Source: Thermincola carboxydiphila (lineage in GTDB: Bacteria; Bacillota; Thermincolia; Thermincolales; UBA2595). Taken from it: 64,000 nucleotides of DNA. The notes beneath the pieces are model-generated. The model had not been told where the DNA came from and did no database searches. It was given only the letters and a program-made list of their open reading frames with translations. The stretch spans positions 62,001-126,000 of the forward strand of contig JAENZX010000005.1 in NCBI GenBank assembly GCA_016841045.1. Direction: 5' to 3'. Below are positions 7,227 through 16,540 of the stretch, one piece after another. Position 1 is the stretch's first letter; each line of letters starts with the position of its first letter. The position numbers and the translations under genes were made by a program.

Positions 7227-8546
7227 TTACAGAGACTCGAGTAGGAATCCGTTTTGTGCTACATCTTCACGATTGTAAAGATTTTTTGTATCTACGATAA
7301 TAGGTGTCCCTTCTTTACTCATAAGCCGTTTAAAAAGCTTGAAGTTGTTGTAGCCTATACCTTCCTGTTTGGCTAGAACGACAATTGCATGAGCATCCTG
7401 AACAGCATCCTCCAGGCTGCTTACTTTATAGTCGTGGGCAGTTGGTACAGCTGGATCAAAAGCTGACACTTTAATTCCGGAGAGCTGCATGAGTTTTATC
7501 ACCTCAAGTGCTGGACTGAGCCTGTCATCACTTGAGTAGTCTTTCATGGCAATGCCCAGAACCGCAACTTTGGCCTTATTTGCGGGAACCGGAAGGTGCT
7601 TGGTTACCAGACTTACTACAAATGCTGGAACATCTTCATTTATCCGTCTTGCAGTTTTTAGCAGTCTCAATTGAACTCCCAGTTCATCTGCTTTAGGTGT
7701 AAGATAATGAAGTGCGTTCGGAATACAGTAACCGCCTACACCAGGTCCTGGAATAAGAAGTTGTACACGTTTATGTGTATTGGCCAATTTAATAACTTCA
7801 AATACATTGATTCCGAGAGCTTCACTGAATCGAGCAAACTCGTTTACCATTGCAATATTGACGTCACGTGATATATTTTCCATAACTTTGGCAGACTCAA
7901 CAACTTCAATGGCACTGGCAATATGCAGCTCGGCTTTGGTCACAATCCCCATGAGGCTGGCTGCTTTTACTGCACTTTCTTCGTTAATTCCACTGATTAG
8001 GGTCGGCATATTCTCAAATTCATCAAAAGCTTTGCCTTCGGCAATACGCTCGGAGGAATAACCAAGATAGAAATCCTTACCGGCTTCAAGACCGGTTTCT
8101 TCGAGAATAGGCTTTATAAACTCACGGGTCATTCCCGGTACAAGGGTACTGCGCACCAAAACGAGGTCACCCTTTTTAAGTCCTGAGGCTATGGTTCGTG
8201 AACACGACTCAACATGACTAAAGTCATGGCCTCCATCAACAACAGGTATTCCTACAGTCATTATGAAATAAGTACATTCATTCAATGCATCATTTGCATT
8301 GGACGTAGCTCTGAAACGTCCATTTGCAAGTTGATTTGCTAGTACTTCCTGAATAGGGGTCTCATGATATCTTTCAAGATGATGGGTAATACCCTGATTT
8401 AGCTGTCCTACAAGATTTTCATCAACATCAACACCGACAACACTGCAACCTCTGATAGCGTAGCTCAAAGCCAGTGGAAGGCCTACAAACCCAAGGCCAA
8501 ACACAGCAACCTTAACTTCTGAAGGATTTAATTGATTAGTAGTCAA
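7227..8546 (-). CDS. Nucleotide-sugar dehydrogenase (UDP-N-acetylmannosaminuronate dehydrogenase-like)
   Basis: 439 aa. Members oxidise the C6 alcohol of a UDP-sugar to a carboxylate with two NAD+, giving precursors for acidic surface polysaccharides. The NAD-binding FGLGFVGLPLALSYA (17-31) is near the N-terminus, VRSTLVPG matches the mid-domain STVPxG segment, and GPGVGGYCIP holds the catalytic Cys. The C-terminal UDP-binding domain is complete. The start is TTG at 8546 with GGGAGG upstream. The glycosyltransferase gene ends 14 bp before it on the same strand, so the two form an operon. UDP-ManNAc or UDP-GalNAc specificity cannot be decided by eye. Confidence 0.9.
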   Translation of the reverse strand: MTTNQLNPSEVKVAVFGLGFVGLPLALSYAIRGCSVVGVDVDENLVGQLNQGITHHLERYHETPIQEVLANQLANGRFRATSNANDALNECTYFIMTVGIPVVDGGHDFSHVESCSRTIASGLKKGDLVLVRSTLVPGMTREFIKPILEETGLEAGKDFYLGYSSERIAEGKAFDEFENMPTLISGINEESAVKAASLMGIVTKAELHIASAIEVVESAKVMENISRDVNIAMVNEFARFSEALGINVFEVIKLANTHKRVQLLIPGPGVGGYCIPNALHYLTPKADELGVQLRLLKTARRINEDVPAFVVSLVTKHLPVPANKAKVAVLGIAMKDYSSDDRLSPALEVIKLMQLSGIKVSAFDPAVPTAHDYKVSSLEDAVQDAHAIVVLAKQEGIGYNNFKLFKRLMSKEGTPIIVDTKNLYNREDVAQNGFLLESL

Positions 8547-8560
8547 TTTGGGAACCTCCC

Positions 8561-9727
8561 TTATTTGATTTTCTTAACCATTTTGGATAACATGAATTCA
8601 ACCCGGCTTTCCCAAGAGTTTTCCCGGGCTCTTGCGAGCCTTGATGCTAGTTTAACCGGCGTTTCAGTTTTTAGAGCAACATCTATTAATCTGACAAATT
8701 CTTCGGCATCTGATGCGACTTCAACTACATCTGAGAAATTGCTGACACCGGGCATATCCACTGATACTATAGGTTTTCCGGAAGCGAGATATTCATAAAA
8801 CTTTAACGGACTTACTTTGTCAGTCAGCTCATTAAGCTTGAATGGATTTATACATACATCAAAAGCCTTTATGTAAGCCGGTAACTCTTTGACATCTTTT
8901 CGTCCAAGGAAGTAGACATTGGGGAGGGCCTTTAGTTCAGAAAGGTCTATTCCTGCGGCCACCGGGCCAACCATTACAAAAGAGTAGCCTGAATAGGTAA
9001 GGGCTGCCCTTTTTATTAGGTCCAGGTCTATCCAGTCCTGAATTACACCAACAAATCCCACTATCGGTCCTGGAATTGATGCTACTTCCTGCGGAAGTTG
9101 TGTTTTTGGATCCTGTGCCTGCATGAAAAGGTCGACATTGGCTGCATTGGGAGAGAAATATATTTCCCTTGCATAATCCTTTTTTGAATCGTACAGTCCT
9201 TTTGCGGTAACAAAGACCAGGTCGCATTTTTGCATTAGCAGCCGTTCCATCTGTGTCATTATTTGTTTGTTTATGAATCCTGTATACTCCGAATGCTCAT
9301 CAACACAGTCATAAACCAGTAGTTTCCGATCTCCCAGTCTGTCAACTAAATCACCTGAGTTTGGCATATAAGTCCAAATGATCGGATTTTTTATGTTTAG
9401 TTTCGAAATAAACTTCTTTAGGAAAAGAGAAATCCACCACTGATTAAACCGGTTTATCAACCGATACTTGTTTCCAAATGGAAGAACGACTGGTGGAGAG
9501 TAAAGATATATATTTTCAGTTAATCTTCGAATACCTTTAAACCACATACCCCATTTGCTCCAGGTCGCCGGATCTTTAAACGGTGACAGCAGAGTTATAG
9601 GGGGCTCCACATATAAGATCTTATTTGACTTGGGTAACCGTGACATAACCTGCTGTTTCCGGGTCCAAATCGGATCCCAGTCAATGGAGGAAATGCACAC
9701 TATATCCTGGTTTTCGAACTTGGTCAA
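8561..9727 (-). CDS. GT-B glycosyltransferase (family 4-like)
   Basis: 388 aa, TTG start at 9727 with AGGAGG 7 nt upstream. The C-terminal half shows the GT-B donor-binding pattern: GPIVGFVGVIQDWIDLDLI, PNVYFLGRKDVKELPAYIKA and SPLKFYEYLASGKPIVSVD, where the Glu of the FYEYLA element normally contacts the nucleotide-sugar. The N-terminal half (WTRKQQVMSRLPKSNKILYVE) resembles acceptor domains of polysaccharide transferases. No membrane helix is evident. Pairing with the downstream sugar dehydrogenase points to a uronic-acid-containing glycan, perhaps of the envelope or spore surface. Donor and acceptor are unknown. Confidence 0.85.
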   Translation of the reverse strand: MTKFENQDIVCISSIDWDPIWTRKQQVMSRLPKSNKILYVEPPITLLSPFKDPATWSKWGMWFKGIRRLTENIYLYSPPVVLPFGNKYRLINRFNQWWISLFLKKFISKLNIKNPIIWTYMPNSGDLVDRLGDRKLLVYDCVDEHSEYTGFINKQIMTQMERLLMQKCDLVFVTAKGLYDSKKDYAREIYFSPNAANVDLFMQAQDPKTQLPQEVASIPGPIVGFVGVIQDWIDLDLIKRAALTYSGYSFVMVGPVAAGIDLSELKALPNVYFLGRKDVKELPAYIKAFDVCINPFKLNELTDKVSPLKFYEYLASGKPIVSVDMPGVSNFSDVVEVASDAEEFVRLIDVALKTETPVKLASRLARARENSWESRVEFMLSKMVKKIK

Positions 9728-9914
9728 GATATAACCTCCTGAAGACGAAAATCTACCTTTTCTATCATATTACAACTGAATTCAAATGTAAAGAAACAGG
9801 TTGTGAAACTATTAACTAAAAGTTAAATAGGTGATATCACGAAATTAAACAAATAGTAAGGGGAGTTGGATATAAATTCTATGGAAGATTTTAAACGAAT
9901 CAGGTAAAACTAGG

Positions 9915-9940
9915 TACAGACTTTATAATCTGTATTTTTT
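9915..9940 (+). terminator. Weak terminator or attenuator abutting the 9941 gene
   Basis: TACAGA (9915-9920) pairs with TCTGTA (9929-9934), followed by six T residues that touch the ATG at 9941. The stem is only 6 bp. It may be a leader attenuator. Confidence 0.35.
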
Positions 9941-10681
9941 ATGAAAGCAGGGGTTATGTTGGAGGTATATATTGGGAAGAATCCAACGTATGTTTCAGCC
10001 TTAAAAATAATACTTGCGGCAGCAAGCCCGGCTCAAAGGTTTATCCAGTCCCCGGTGATAACTCATTTTATGATTAACAGGCAGGCCAGGATAATACTGC
10101 AAAATGACGGCTTTACCAACTATGCAGGTGTTGTAGGTAATTACTCATCATGGATTGATAAAGGTGTTTCCTGGGCAGATGAAGGTTTTAAAAACATGTC
10201 CCATTTTTTAAATCCCAGGACACGTAAAGGATTATACGGTTGGACAGATGCCATCCGGGAGTGCAGTTTATACTGGAATAAAGCCATTAGGAGCTGGAAA
10301 GCTGATAACATAGAAAAGGCGTTTTTTTACATAGGAGCGGCAATGCACCTGGTGCAGGATGTATGTGTACCTCATCATGCCCTTGGCATACTATTTGACG
10401 GTCACAAGGAGTACGAACAATGGGTAAAAGAAAATCATAAGAATTTTATTGTGGAAAGAGGCGGGATATACAGTCAGTGCTATTTACCAGCTTCATGGAT
10501 TAAATCTAATGCTGAAATTGCAGTTAAACTTTTTCCACTGGTCAGGGCTGGTTCGTCTGTGGCCAACTATCATGAAGCTACATCAGTACTGCTAACTAGA
10601 GCACAGAAAGTAACAGCGGGATTTTTACATTGTTTCTTGACAGGTACGGAGCAAATATTAGAAAAAAGGAATTATTCATAG
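9941..10681 (+). CDS. Zinc-dependent phospholipase C family protein
   Basis: 246 aa with the pattern of the zinc PLC/alpha-toxin N-domain fold: WADEGFKNMSHFLNP (near 78-92, Asp and His ligands), FYIGAAMHLVQDVCVPHHA (near 127-145, HxxxD and HH) and HKEYEQWV (near 151-158). Such enzymes hydrolyse phospholipid head groups. No convincing signal peptide is visible, unlike secreted PLCs, so a cytoplasmic or spore role is possible. The start is uncertain: the ATG at 9941 directly follows a T-run and has no ribosome binding site, while the ATG at 9956 has AGGGG 3 nt upstream. It stands alone. Substrate unknown. Confidence 0.8.
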   Translation: MKAGVMLEVYIGKNPTYVSALKIILAAASPAQRFIQSPVITHFMINRQARIILQNDGFTNYAGVVGNYSSWIDKGVSWADEGFKNMSHFLNPRTRKGLYGWTDAIRECSLYWNKAIRSWKADNIEKAFFYIGAAMHLVQDVCVPHHALGILFDGHKEYEQWVKENHKNFIVERGGIYSQCYLPASWIKSNAEIAVKLFPLVRAGSSVANYHEATSVLLTRAQKVTAGFLHCFLTGTEQILEKRNYS

Positions 10682-10837
10682 TGTCTTTTTACCGCATTGT
10701 ATACATTTTTTTGTATTAACTTGATAAAAAGACTATATCTTAGTACAGGAGGTAGTTGCGGTTTTTGCAATGGTGGAATTAATTGGAATATGTATAATGG
10801 GTTGAACATTTGTTATAATTAAATGGAGGAGTTGGTT

Positions 10838-11308
10838 ATGATGTTTTTTACCAGTCCGACCCGAGGCAAAATTACGGAACAGCAAATGTACGATGATATT
10901 ATAGGCTATGTTAGGCAGAATCAGGATGACAGATACAGGTTAATTGTAGGTACCGATTCTCAGCCAGGCCGCCAAACTTGTTTTGTCACAGCTGTTACAA
11001 TTCATAGAGAAGGTAAAGGGGCAAGGTGTTATTACCATCGCACTTACCATAAAACCCCCTTTTCTCTGCGCCACAGGATTTTTGAAGAAGCTACCAGAAG
11101 CCTGGAAATGGCAGGAAAAATAATCAGTTATATGTCAAGCGTCCAGCCTGATCTTACAATAGAAATTCACTGTGATGTTGGAGAAAAAGGGAAAACACGT
11201 GAACTTATTCAACAGGTTGTAACTATGATTAATACGAGCGGTTTTCTGGCCAGAGTCAAACCTTTTTCCTATGGGGCTTCGAAAGTGGCTGACAGGTACA
11301 CAAAATGA
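10838..11308 (+). CDS. YkuK-like protein (DUF458, RNase H-like fold)
   Basis: 156 aa. I recognise the YkuK/DUF458 family, small proteins of spore formers whose fold resembles ribonuclease H; their biochemical role is not established. YRLIVGTDSQ supplies the first acidic residue of an RNase H-like core, EIHCDVGEKGKTRELI the next, and FSYGASKVADRYTK is the conserved tail. The ATG at 10838 follows GGAGGAG by 7 nt; the ATG at 10823 forms part of that site. A strong terminator follows, so it is monocistronic. Confidence 0.85.
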   Translation: MMFFTSPTRGKITEQQMYDDIIGYVRQNQDDRYRLIVGTDSQPGRQTCFVTAVTIHREGKGARCYYHRTYHKTPFSLRHRIFEEATRSLEMAGKIISYMSSVQPDLTIEIHCDVGEKGKTRELIQQVVTMINTSGFLARVKPFSYGASKVADRYTK

Positions 11309-11320
11309 TATAGATTACTA

Positions 11321-11353
11321 AAGAGTGTAAATTTCTGATACACTCTTTTATTT
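11321..11353 (+). terminator. Terminator of the ykuK-like gene
   Basis: AAGAGTGTA (11321-11329) pairs perfectly with TACACTCTT (11339-11347) across a 9-nt loop and is followed by TTATTTT. Confidence 0.9.
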
Positions 11354-11383
11354 TGAGCGATTCAAGAAATACTATTTAAAGGT

Positions 11384-11432
11384 TTAACATGTTTTAACAT
11401 AACCTTAACATTACTTCAATTGCATCTTTACA
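11384..11432 (+). promoter_or_regulatory. Pho box (PhoP operator) upstream of pstS
   Basis: TTAACA-type hexamers recur at 11384, 11394 and 11405 (perfect), then TTCAAT at 11415 and TTTACA at 11427, a period of about 11 bp. This is the arrangement of Bacillus PhoP operators (four TT[ACT]A[CT]A repeats, 11-bp phase). It supports induction under phosphate limitation. Confidence 0.85.
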
Positions 11433-11447
11433 TTAGTATTTTATAAT
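11420..11447 (+). promoter_or_regulatory. pstS: Sigma-A promoter of pstS
   Basis: TTGCAT (11420-11425), a 16-bp spacer and TATAAT (11442-11447). The weak -35 overlapping the last Pho-box repeats fits an activator-dependent promoter. Confidence 0.7.
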
Positions 11448-11505
11448 CACAATGTAAGGTTTGGAAAGACACTACAATGATTATTTGAAGGAGGAGAAAG
11501 ATTCG

Positions 11506-12471
11506 ATGCTGACTCTTAAGAGGTCAAAACTGGGTGTGCTGGTTGCACTGGCACTGGTTGCCATGATTGCAGTGGTGGGTTGTACTGGAAAAGGCTCGGA
11601 TGAGCAGAAACAAGCTGCAGACGGCGGCAAGCTGACAGGCGAAATTAAAATTGATGGTTCAAGTACAGTGTTCCCAATATCAGAAGCTGTAGGAGAAGAA
11701 TTCCAGATTCAGAATCCTGAAGTAAGGGTTAAGGTCGGTGTATCAGGTACAGGCGGCGGATTTAAGAAGTTTGCTGCCGGAGAAATTGACATAAGTGATG
11801 CATCCCGTCCTATTAAAGACAAGGAAAAAACATTGGTTCAACAGAATAAAATTGACTATATTGAACTACCAGTTGCTTACGATGGAATATCGATAGTCGT
11901 TAATAAAAATAATAACTGGGTAGACAAGTTAACCGTTGAAGAACTGAAAAAGATTTGGGAGCCTGACAGCAAAGTTACAAAATGGAGTCAAGTCCGTTCC
12001 CAGTGGCCGGACAAAGAAATCAAGCTTTACGGACCTGGAACCGATTCCGGTACCTTTGATTATTTTACCGATGTAGTCAACGGAAAAGAAGGGGCCAGCC
12101 GCTCTGACTATACTGCTAGTGAAGATGACAATATGCTTGTACAGGGTATCTCTGGTGACAAGTATAGCCTTGGATATTTCGGATATGCTTATTATGCTGA
12201 AAATAAAGACAAGCTAAAAATTGTGCCTATTGACGACGGTTCAGGCAAAGCAGTAGAACCTAATGAGCAAACTATACTTGACGGCAGCTACAAGCCGCTC
12301 TCCCGCCCGGTTTTCATATATGTTAACAAGGCTTCTCTGGCAAAGGAACAAGTCAGCGAGTTCGTAAAATATTACCTAACTGAAGGACCTGTACTTATCC
12401 CAGATGTAGGTTACGTTCCCCTGCCGGCTGAAAAATATAATGAAGGATTATCAGCTATAGGTGTGAAGTAA
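11506..12471 (+). CDS. pstS: Phosphate ABC transporter, substrate-binding lipoprotein PstS
   Basis: 321 aa. The ATG at 11506 follows GAAGGAGGAG; an earlier in-frame ATG at 11461 has no ribosome binding site. A signal peptide ends in a lipobox (VVGC), so the protein is anchored outside the membrane. Phosphate-binding segments are visible: [29 protein letters not shown] and [12 protein letters not shown]. It delivers inorganic phosphate to the PstC-PstA channel encoded next. A Pho box and promoter lie upstream, and an attenuator-like hairpin separates it from pstC, as expected when binding protein is needed in excess over permease. Confidence 0.97.
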   Translation: MLTLKRSKLGVLVALALVAMIAVVGCTGKGSDEQKQAADGGKLTGEIKIDGSSTVFPISEAVGEEFQIQNPEVRVKVGVSGTGGGFKKFAAGEIDISDASRPIKDKEKTLVQQNKIDYIELPVAYDGISIVVNKNNNWVDKLTVEELKKIWEPDSKVTKWSQVRSQWPDKEIKLYGPGTDSGTFDYFTDVVNGKEGASRSDYTASEDDNMLVQGISGDKYSLGYFGYAYYAENKDKLKIVPIDDGSGKAVEPNEQTILDGSYKPLSRPVFIYVNKASLAKEQVSEFVKYYLTEGPVLIPDVGYVPLPAEKYNEGLSAIGVK

Positions 12472-12508
12472 TTTATTAAATTTTAAACAATTTAGAATGA
12501 GTCTAAAC

Positions 12509-12547
12509 AGTGGTGCCTTTTAAAACGAACAAAAGGCATCACTTTTG
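12509..12547 (+). terminator. Attenuator/partial terminator between pstS and pstC
   Basis: A 13-bp stem (12509-12521 with 12531-12543, one G-U pair, 9-nt loop) is followed by TTTT. Position after pstS and before the rest of the operon suggests it lowers downstream expression. Confidence 0.75.
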
Positions 12548-12579
12548 GATGTTAACTCCGTGTTGAGGAGGTACAAAGT

Positions 12580-13503
12580 TTGAATTCGAAAAAGGATGTT
12601 GTTAACAGTTACCCAAAAAAATTACGGCATCATAGAACCAGTGAATTTTTAATAGAGAAGTTTCTGCTGTTCTGTTCACTGGTTTCTATTTTGACCACGG
12701 CAGGAATTATTTTTGTGTTAATAAGTGAAACCTTTGGATTCTTTAAAGAAGTGTCTATTATAGAATTTCTTACAGGGACCAAATGGACTCCGCTATTTGA
12801 ACCTAAACATTTCGGAATTTTACCTCTTCTTTTTGGTACCTTTGTTACAACTGCCGGGGCAAGCCTGATAGCCCTTCCTGTTGGTTTAGGCAGTGCTATT
12901 TATCTAAGTGAGTACGCAACAGAGAAAGTAAGAAAAATAATTAAACCAATTCTGGAAATTTTGGCTGGGATTCCGACAATTGTATACGGATACTTTGCGT
13001 TAACTTTTGTAACTCCTATTATTAGGTATTTTATGCCTGAGACCGGGGTTTTTAACGCTGTCAGTGCCAGTATAGTTATGGGAATTATGATAATCCCTAT
13101 GGTTTCTTCACTCAGTGAAGATGCTATGATGGCTGTTCCTCTATCAATTCGCGAAGGCGCTTATGCACTGGGTGCAACTAGATACGAGGTGGCGACCAAA
13201 GCGGTTGTACCGTCCGCTCTGTCCGGTATTATAGCGTCCTTTGTCCTGGCGATTTCACGTGCTATTGGCGAGACAATGATAGTAGTTATAGCTGCTGGTT
13301 CAACTCCTAAACTGACCTTTGATGTTTTTGACAGTATTCAGACTATGACAGCTTATATTGTACAGGTGAGTCTTGGGGACACTCCTCACGGAAGCATTGA
13401 ATATCAAACTATTTTTGCAGTTGGAATGACTCTGTTTGTAATAACACTTGTTATGAATATCTTAGCTCAATATATAACAAATAAATATAAAAGGAGCTAT
13501 TAA
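12580..13503 (+). CDS. pstC: Phosphate ABC transporter permease PstC
   Basis: 307 aa integral membrane protein, TTG start with GAGGAGGT upstream. About six hydrophobic helices are seen, the first near residues 25-50. The permease EAA loop reads [21 protein letters not shown], the site that couples to the ATPase, and SRAIGETM is the typical PstC/PstA motif. It forms the membrane channel with PstA, whose gene begins one base after this stop codon. No pstB ATPase gene follows, so energisation depends on an ATPase encoded elsewhere. Confidence 0.96.
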   Translation: MNSKKDVVNSYPKKLRHHRTSEFLIEKFLLFCSLVSILTTAGIIFVLISETFGFFKEVSIIEFLTGTKWTPLFEPKHFGILPLLFGTFVTTAGASLIALPVGLGSAIYLSEYATEKVRKIIKPILEILAGIPTIVYGYFALTFVTPIIRYFMPETGVFNAVSASIVMGIMIIPMVSSLSEDAMMAVPLSIREGAYALGATRYEVATKAVVPSALSGIIASFVLAISRAIGETMIVVIAAGSTPKLTFDVFDSIQTMTAYIVQVSLGDTPHGSIEYQTIFAVGMTLFVITLVMNILAQYITNKYKRSY

Positions 13504-13504
13504 A

Positions 13505-14377
13505 ATGATAAGTGATGAACAATTTAAAAAAAGATTATTTATAAGAAAGTTGAAAGAACGGATTAACAGTAAAGTGTTCCTGATTTCAACAGTCTTTGCA
13601 ATTTTAACTTTGATAGTACTAATTACACAGATATTTTATCGTGGCTGGCAATGGCTTGACTGGCAGTTTATTACATCTTATCCGTCTAGATTTCCGGCAA
13701 AGGCCGGCATAAAATCTGCTTTTGTAGGAAGTATTTGGCTGATTTTACTGACAGCACCTATTTCGTTCATTATAGGTGTCGGGACTGCCATTTATCTAGA
13801 AGAGTACGCTAAGAACTCCTGGTTTTCCAGACTGGTCAAATTGAATATCTCAAACCTTGCCGGAGTTCCTTCTATAATATATGGTATTTTAGGACTGGCA
13901 ATATTTGTGCGCGGTATGGATTTAGGAAGAAGCCTACTGGCTGGAAGTCTGACTATGGCGCTTCTGATTCTGCCTATTATTGTTGTTGCAGCACAGGAAG
14001 CAATTATTGCAGTGCCGGAATCTATTAAACATGCAGCCCTTGCCCTAGGAGCCACACGCTGGCAGACTATCAGGACTGTAACCCTGCCAACTGCCCTCCC
14101 TGGAATATTGACCGGTACAATTCTGGCTGTTTCCCGGGCAATTGGCGAAACTGCTCCGTTAATAATGATTGGTGCCTTATCCTTTGTGGCATTTTTACCG
14201 ACCGGACCTATGGACAGTTTTACTGCACTTCCGATACAAATCTTTAACTGGACTTCCCGTCCCCAGGAAGAATTCCAAAATGTAGCTGCTGCCGGCATTA
14301 TAATATTATTAGTGTTGTTATTGACGATGAATTCAGTTGCTATTTTAGTGAGGAACAAATTTCAAAAAAGATTTTAG
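13505..14377 (+). CDS. pstA: Phosphate ABC transporter permease PstA
   Basis: 290 aa with six predicted membrane helices. The coupling loop ALGATRWQTIRTVTLPTALPG and the SRAIGETAPLIMIGA motif identify PstA. The ATG at 13505 follows AAAGGAGC. It pairs with PstC. A terminator at 14401 ends the operon directly after this gene. In most bacteria pstB and phoU come next; here the following gene is rsmD. Confidence 0.96.
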   Translation: MISDEQFKKRLFIRKLKERINSKVFLISTVFAILTLIVLITQIFYRGWQWLDWQFITSYPSRFPAKAGIKSAFVGSIWLILLTAPISFIIGVGTAIYLEEYAKNSWFSRLVKLNISNLAGVPSIIYGILGLAIFVRGMDLGRSLLAGSLTMALLILPIIVVAAQEAIIAVPESIKHAALALGATRWQTIRTVTLPTALPGILTGTILAVSRAIGETAPLIMIGALSFVAFLPTGPMDSFTALPIQIFNWTSRPQEEFQNVAAAGIIILLVLLLTMNSVAILVRNKFQKRF

Positions 14378-14400
14378 TGTTCTACTGAGTTTATGGAATT

Positions 14401-14424
14401 GGCCGGTTATGCGGCCTTTTTTGT
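14401..14424 (+). terminator. Terminator of the pst operon
   Basis: GGCCG (14401-14405) pairs with CGGCC (14412-14416), loop of six, followed by a T-rich tract (TTTTTTGTTT). Confidence 0.75.
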
Positions 14425-14460
14425 TTGGCTTAGGCTAAAGTTTTAGCAGTTATTTAGAAT

Positions 14461-14565
14461 AAAAAAATTCCGCCGGTATTCCCGGCGGAGGGAGAGGAGA
14501 AACGGAGGAAGAGAATGGGGGAGGGTTCAAACTTCTCTTTCCTCCATGTTCATAATAGTGTTTGA
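14461..14565 (+). other. Structured leader-like segment with a possible 16-codon ORF
   Basis: Two nested signals precede rsmD. First, CCGCCGG (14471-14477) can pair with CCGGCGG a few bases on. Second, GGAGGAAGAGAA (about 14504-14515) can pair with TTCTCTTTCCTCC (about 14533-14545). The latter hairpin would hide a perfect ribosome binding site, GGAGG, 7 nt before an ATG at 14515 that opens a 16-codon frame ending at 14565. It could be a small regulatory RNA or a leader peptide; coding is unproven. Confidence 0.35.
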
Positions 14566-14740
14566 ACTGGTATTATTATGGAACTTTTGAAAAATGAATA
14601 TACGGAAAAATTAGCTGGGAATTAATGGTTGTCAAATTAAAAAAATATAAAAAATTCGATTTTTAGGGAAAATTATGTTATAATTTTTTTATGTAAAATT
14701 CTGTTTATTCATTTATTTTGTACAGGAGTGACGTAGAATA

Positions 14741-15292
14741 TTGCGGGTTATTACGGGTATTGCTAAAGGCCGTAAGCTGAAATCCCCTAAAGGAATGGAA
14801 ACTCGTCCAACTTCCGATAGAATAAAAGAAGCCTTGTTTAACATAATTGGTTCCAGAGCTATTGACGTAAATTTTTTGGATCTTTATGCAGGTACAGGGG
14901 CAATTGGAATAGAAGCATTAAGTAGAGGGGCAGTTAAGGCCGTTTTTGTGGAGAAGAACCCTAAAACTGTGAAGATTATAAAGGAAAACCTTCAAGTAAC
15001 CGGTTTGTCGGAAAAAGCCGAGATATTGGTGCAGGAAGCCGATAGAGCAATCAGTTTAATTTCGGCTAAAGGTGAAATATTTAATATAATTTTTATAGAT
15101 CCACCATATCTCAAAGATTTGGAGAAGACAAGTCTTGCTATGATTGACAACAATTCCTTGCTTGCTCCCGATGGTTGGGTAATAGTAGAAAGCAGTAAGC
15201 TGGATACAATGCCGCATGAAGTCGGTCAGCTTAAAATGTTTAGACAGGAAAAATACGGCGACACTGTACTCACTTTTTACCAGGGTACTTGA
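14741..15292 (+). CDS. rsmD: 16S rRNA (guanine-N2)-methyltransferase RsmD
   Basis: 183 aa. RsmD methylates G966 of 16S rRNA during 30S assembly using S-adenosylmethionine. The N-terminus [33 protein letters not shown] is diagnostic. [20 protein letters not shown] (46-65) is the SAM-binding loop and FIDPPY (catalytic DPPY) lies near 115-120. The start is TTG at 14741, with AGGAG 13 nt upstream, a long spacing. coaD follows 19 bp after the stop, the usual neighbour in Firmicutes. Confidence 0.95.
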   Translation: MRVITGIAKGRKLKSPKGMETRPTSDRIKEALFNIIGSRAIDVNFLDLYAGTGAIGIEALSRGAVKAVFVEKNPKTVKIIKENLQVTGLSEKAEILVQEADRAISLISAKGEIFNIIFIDPPYLKDLEKTSLAMIDNNSLLAPDGWVIVESSKLDTMPHEVGQLKMFRQEKYGDTVLTFYQGT

Positions 15293-15311
15293 TCTGAATG
15301 GAGGAAATGTT

Positions 15312-15797
15312 TTGACTAGAATTGCTGTTTATCCTGGGAGTTTCGACCCTGTTACCAACGGACATCTTGATATTATTGAGAGAGCGGCGCAGTTATTTGA
15401 CCACTTGATTGTTGCCGTATCTGTCAATCCTGGTAAAAAACCACTATTCTCCTTTGATGAACGAGTGGAATTACTTACTGAAGTCTTGGAACCTTATAAG
15501 AACGTTTCTGTTGATCGGTTTAGGGGTTTAACTGTTAATTATGCCAAAGAAAAAGGTGCACAGGCAATAATCAGGGGCCTTCGGGCTATTTCTGATTTTG
15601 AAAATGAATTCCAAATGGCGCTGACCAATAAAAAGCTTAAAAACGAAGTCGAAACTGTTTTCATGATGTCACAGTCTCAGTGGCTATTTTTAAGTTCTAG
15701 CACTGTAAAGGAAGTTGCCTCATTTGGTGGTTGTGTCAGTGATTTTGTTCCTCCTATTGTGGAGAGAAAGCTTCTTGAGAAACATTCCAACTTGTAA
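15312..15797 (+). CDS. coaD: Phosphopantetheine adenylyltransferase CoaD
   Basis: 161 aa, the standard length. CoaD transfers AMP from ATP to 4'-phosphopantetheine, the penultimate step of coenzyme A synthesis. [18 protein letters not shown] carries the TxGH nucleotidyltransferase motif and the substrate-contacting region; [16 protein letters not shown] and [20 protein letters not shown] are typical later segments. The TTG at 15312 follows GGAGG by 9 nt; an earlier in-frame ATG inside rsmD has no support. It is cotranscribed with rsmD. Confidence 0.97.
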   Translation: MTRIAVYPGSFDPVTNGHLDIIERAAQLFDHLIVAVSVNPGKKPLFSFDERVELLTEVLEPYKNVSVDRFRGLTVNYAKEKGAQAIIRGLRAISDFENEFQMALTNKKLKNEVETVFMMSQSQWLFLSSSTVKEVASFGGCVSDFVPPIVERKLLEKHSNL

Positions 15798-15869
15798 TTT
15801 GATTGTGAAGCACTTGAGCACTAGGTTTTTAGGCCTCGGTTAAAATATTGTTTGGGAGGGAAATACAAA

Positions 15870-16346
15870 GTGGATATCCTGGATGTCTTAAACGAAATGG
15901 AAGAATTAATTGAAGAGAGTACCCGTGTTCCTCTGGTTGGCAAGGTATTGGTTGATGATGAATTGATTCTTGATATGGTTGACCATATCAGAACTGCTCT
16001 GCCTGAGGAAATGAGACAGGCAAAGGCTGTTGTTAGTGAACGGGAAAGGATTCTTCAGGACGCCAGGGCAGAGGCTCAGAGAATTGTGACTCAGGCTAAA
16101 GAAGAACTTAGCCGCATGGCAGGCGAAGACGAACTCGTCAAACAGGCAAGTGCCCAGGCGGCTGAAGTAATAGAGCAGGCAAAAACATTATCTAGGGAAA
16201 TAAAAATTGGTGCTTATCAATACGCTGATGAATTATTAACCAAAGGTGAAGAAAATCTTGACAAAATACTTATGCAGATTAGAATTGCACGTGAAGAGTT
16301 AAGAACGCCGCCCAAGGCGGAACAAGAAGCCGCCCCCACAAAGTGA
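15870..16346 (+). CDS. Coiled-coil protein encoded after coaD, function unknown
   Basis: 158 aa, GTG start at 15870 with GGGAGG 10 nt upstream. The protein is almost entirely charged alpha helix; residues 55-125 (AVVSERERILQDARAEAQRI and the following Ala/Glu/Lys-rich stretch) have the pattern of a long coiled coil resembling ATP synthase subunit b stalks or DivIVA-like proteins. No membrane segment is visible, so it is not a b subunit. Related short proteins sit beside coaD in clostridia. Its stop codon overlaps the first base of a palindromic repeat that may serve as its terminator. Confidence 0.75.
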   Translation: MDILDVLNEMEELIEESTRVPLVGKVLVDDELILDMVDHIRTALPEEMRQAKAVVSERERILQDARAEAQRIVTQAKEELSRMAGEDELVKQASAQAAEVIEQAKTLSREIKIGAYQYADELLTKGEENLDKILMQIRIAREELRTPPKAEQEAAPTK

Positions 16347-16467
16347 GGCTGTTGAAAACCTTCGCCTAGCGTCGTCAAAAGCGGCGCTGGAATCCTCAAC
16401 GTACGACCAGTACGCCTGTGGTTCCAGCGCCGCTTTTTCCTAGCTATGCTCGGTTTTGAACAGCCTC
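16345..16467. repeat. Palindromic repeat element, copy 1
   Basis: A 123-bp near-perfect inverted repeat. The outer arms GAGGCTGTTGAAAACC and GGTTTTGAACAGCCTC match except at one base. Inner arms AAAAGCGGCGCTGGAA and TTCCAGCGCCGCTTTT match, and the apex holds CGTAC/GTACG. About 260 bp downstream a related copy ends with the same 45-bp right arm. The pattern fits a non-coding mobile palindrome (MITE- or REP-like). It could also terminate the gene at 15870. Confidence 0.8.
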
Positions 16468-16540
16468 TTTCTCGGGTGAGGAGAACGTTGGCTGCGGACC
16501 GCTACTACTTCAGCTGTTACTGATCCGGTGTACCCCTTGC

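Noticed and set aside
13792-14358. 188-codon frame on the minus strand opposite pstA
   Set aside because: No ribosome binding site or family resemblance; it is the mirror of a well-conserved permease gene.
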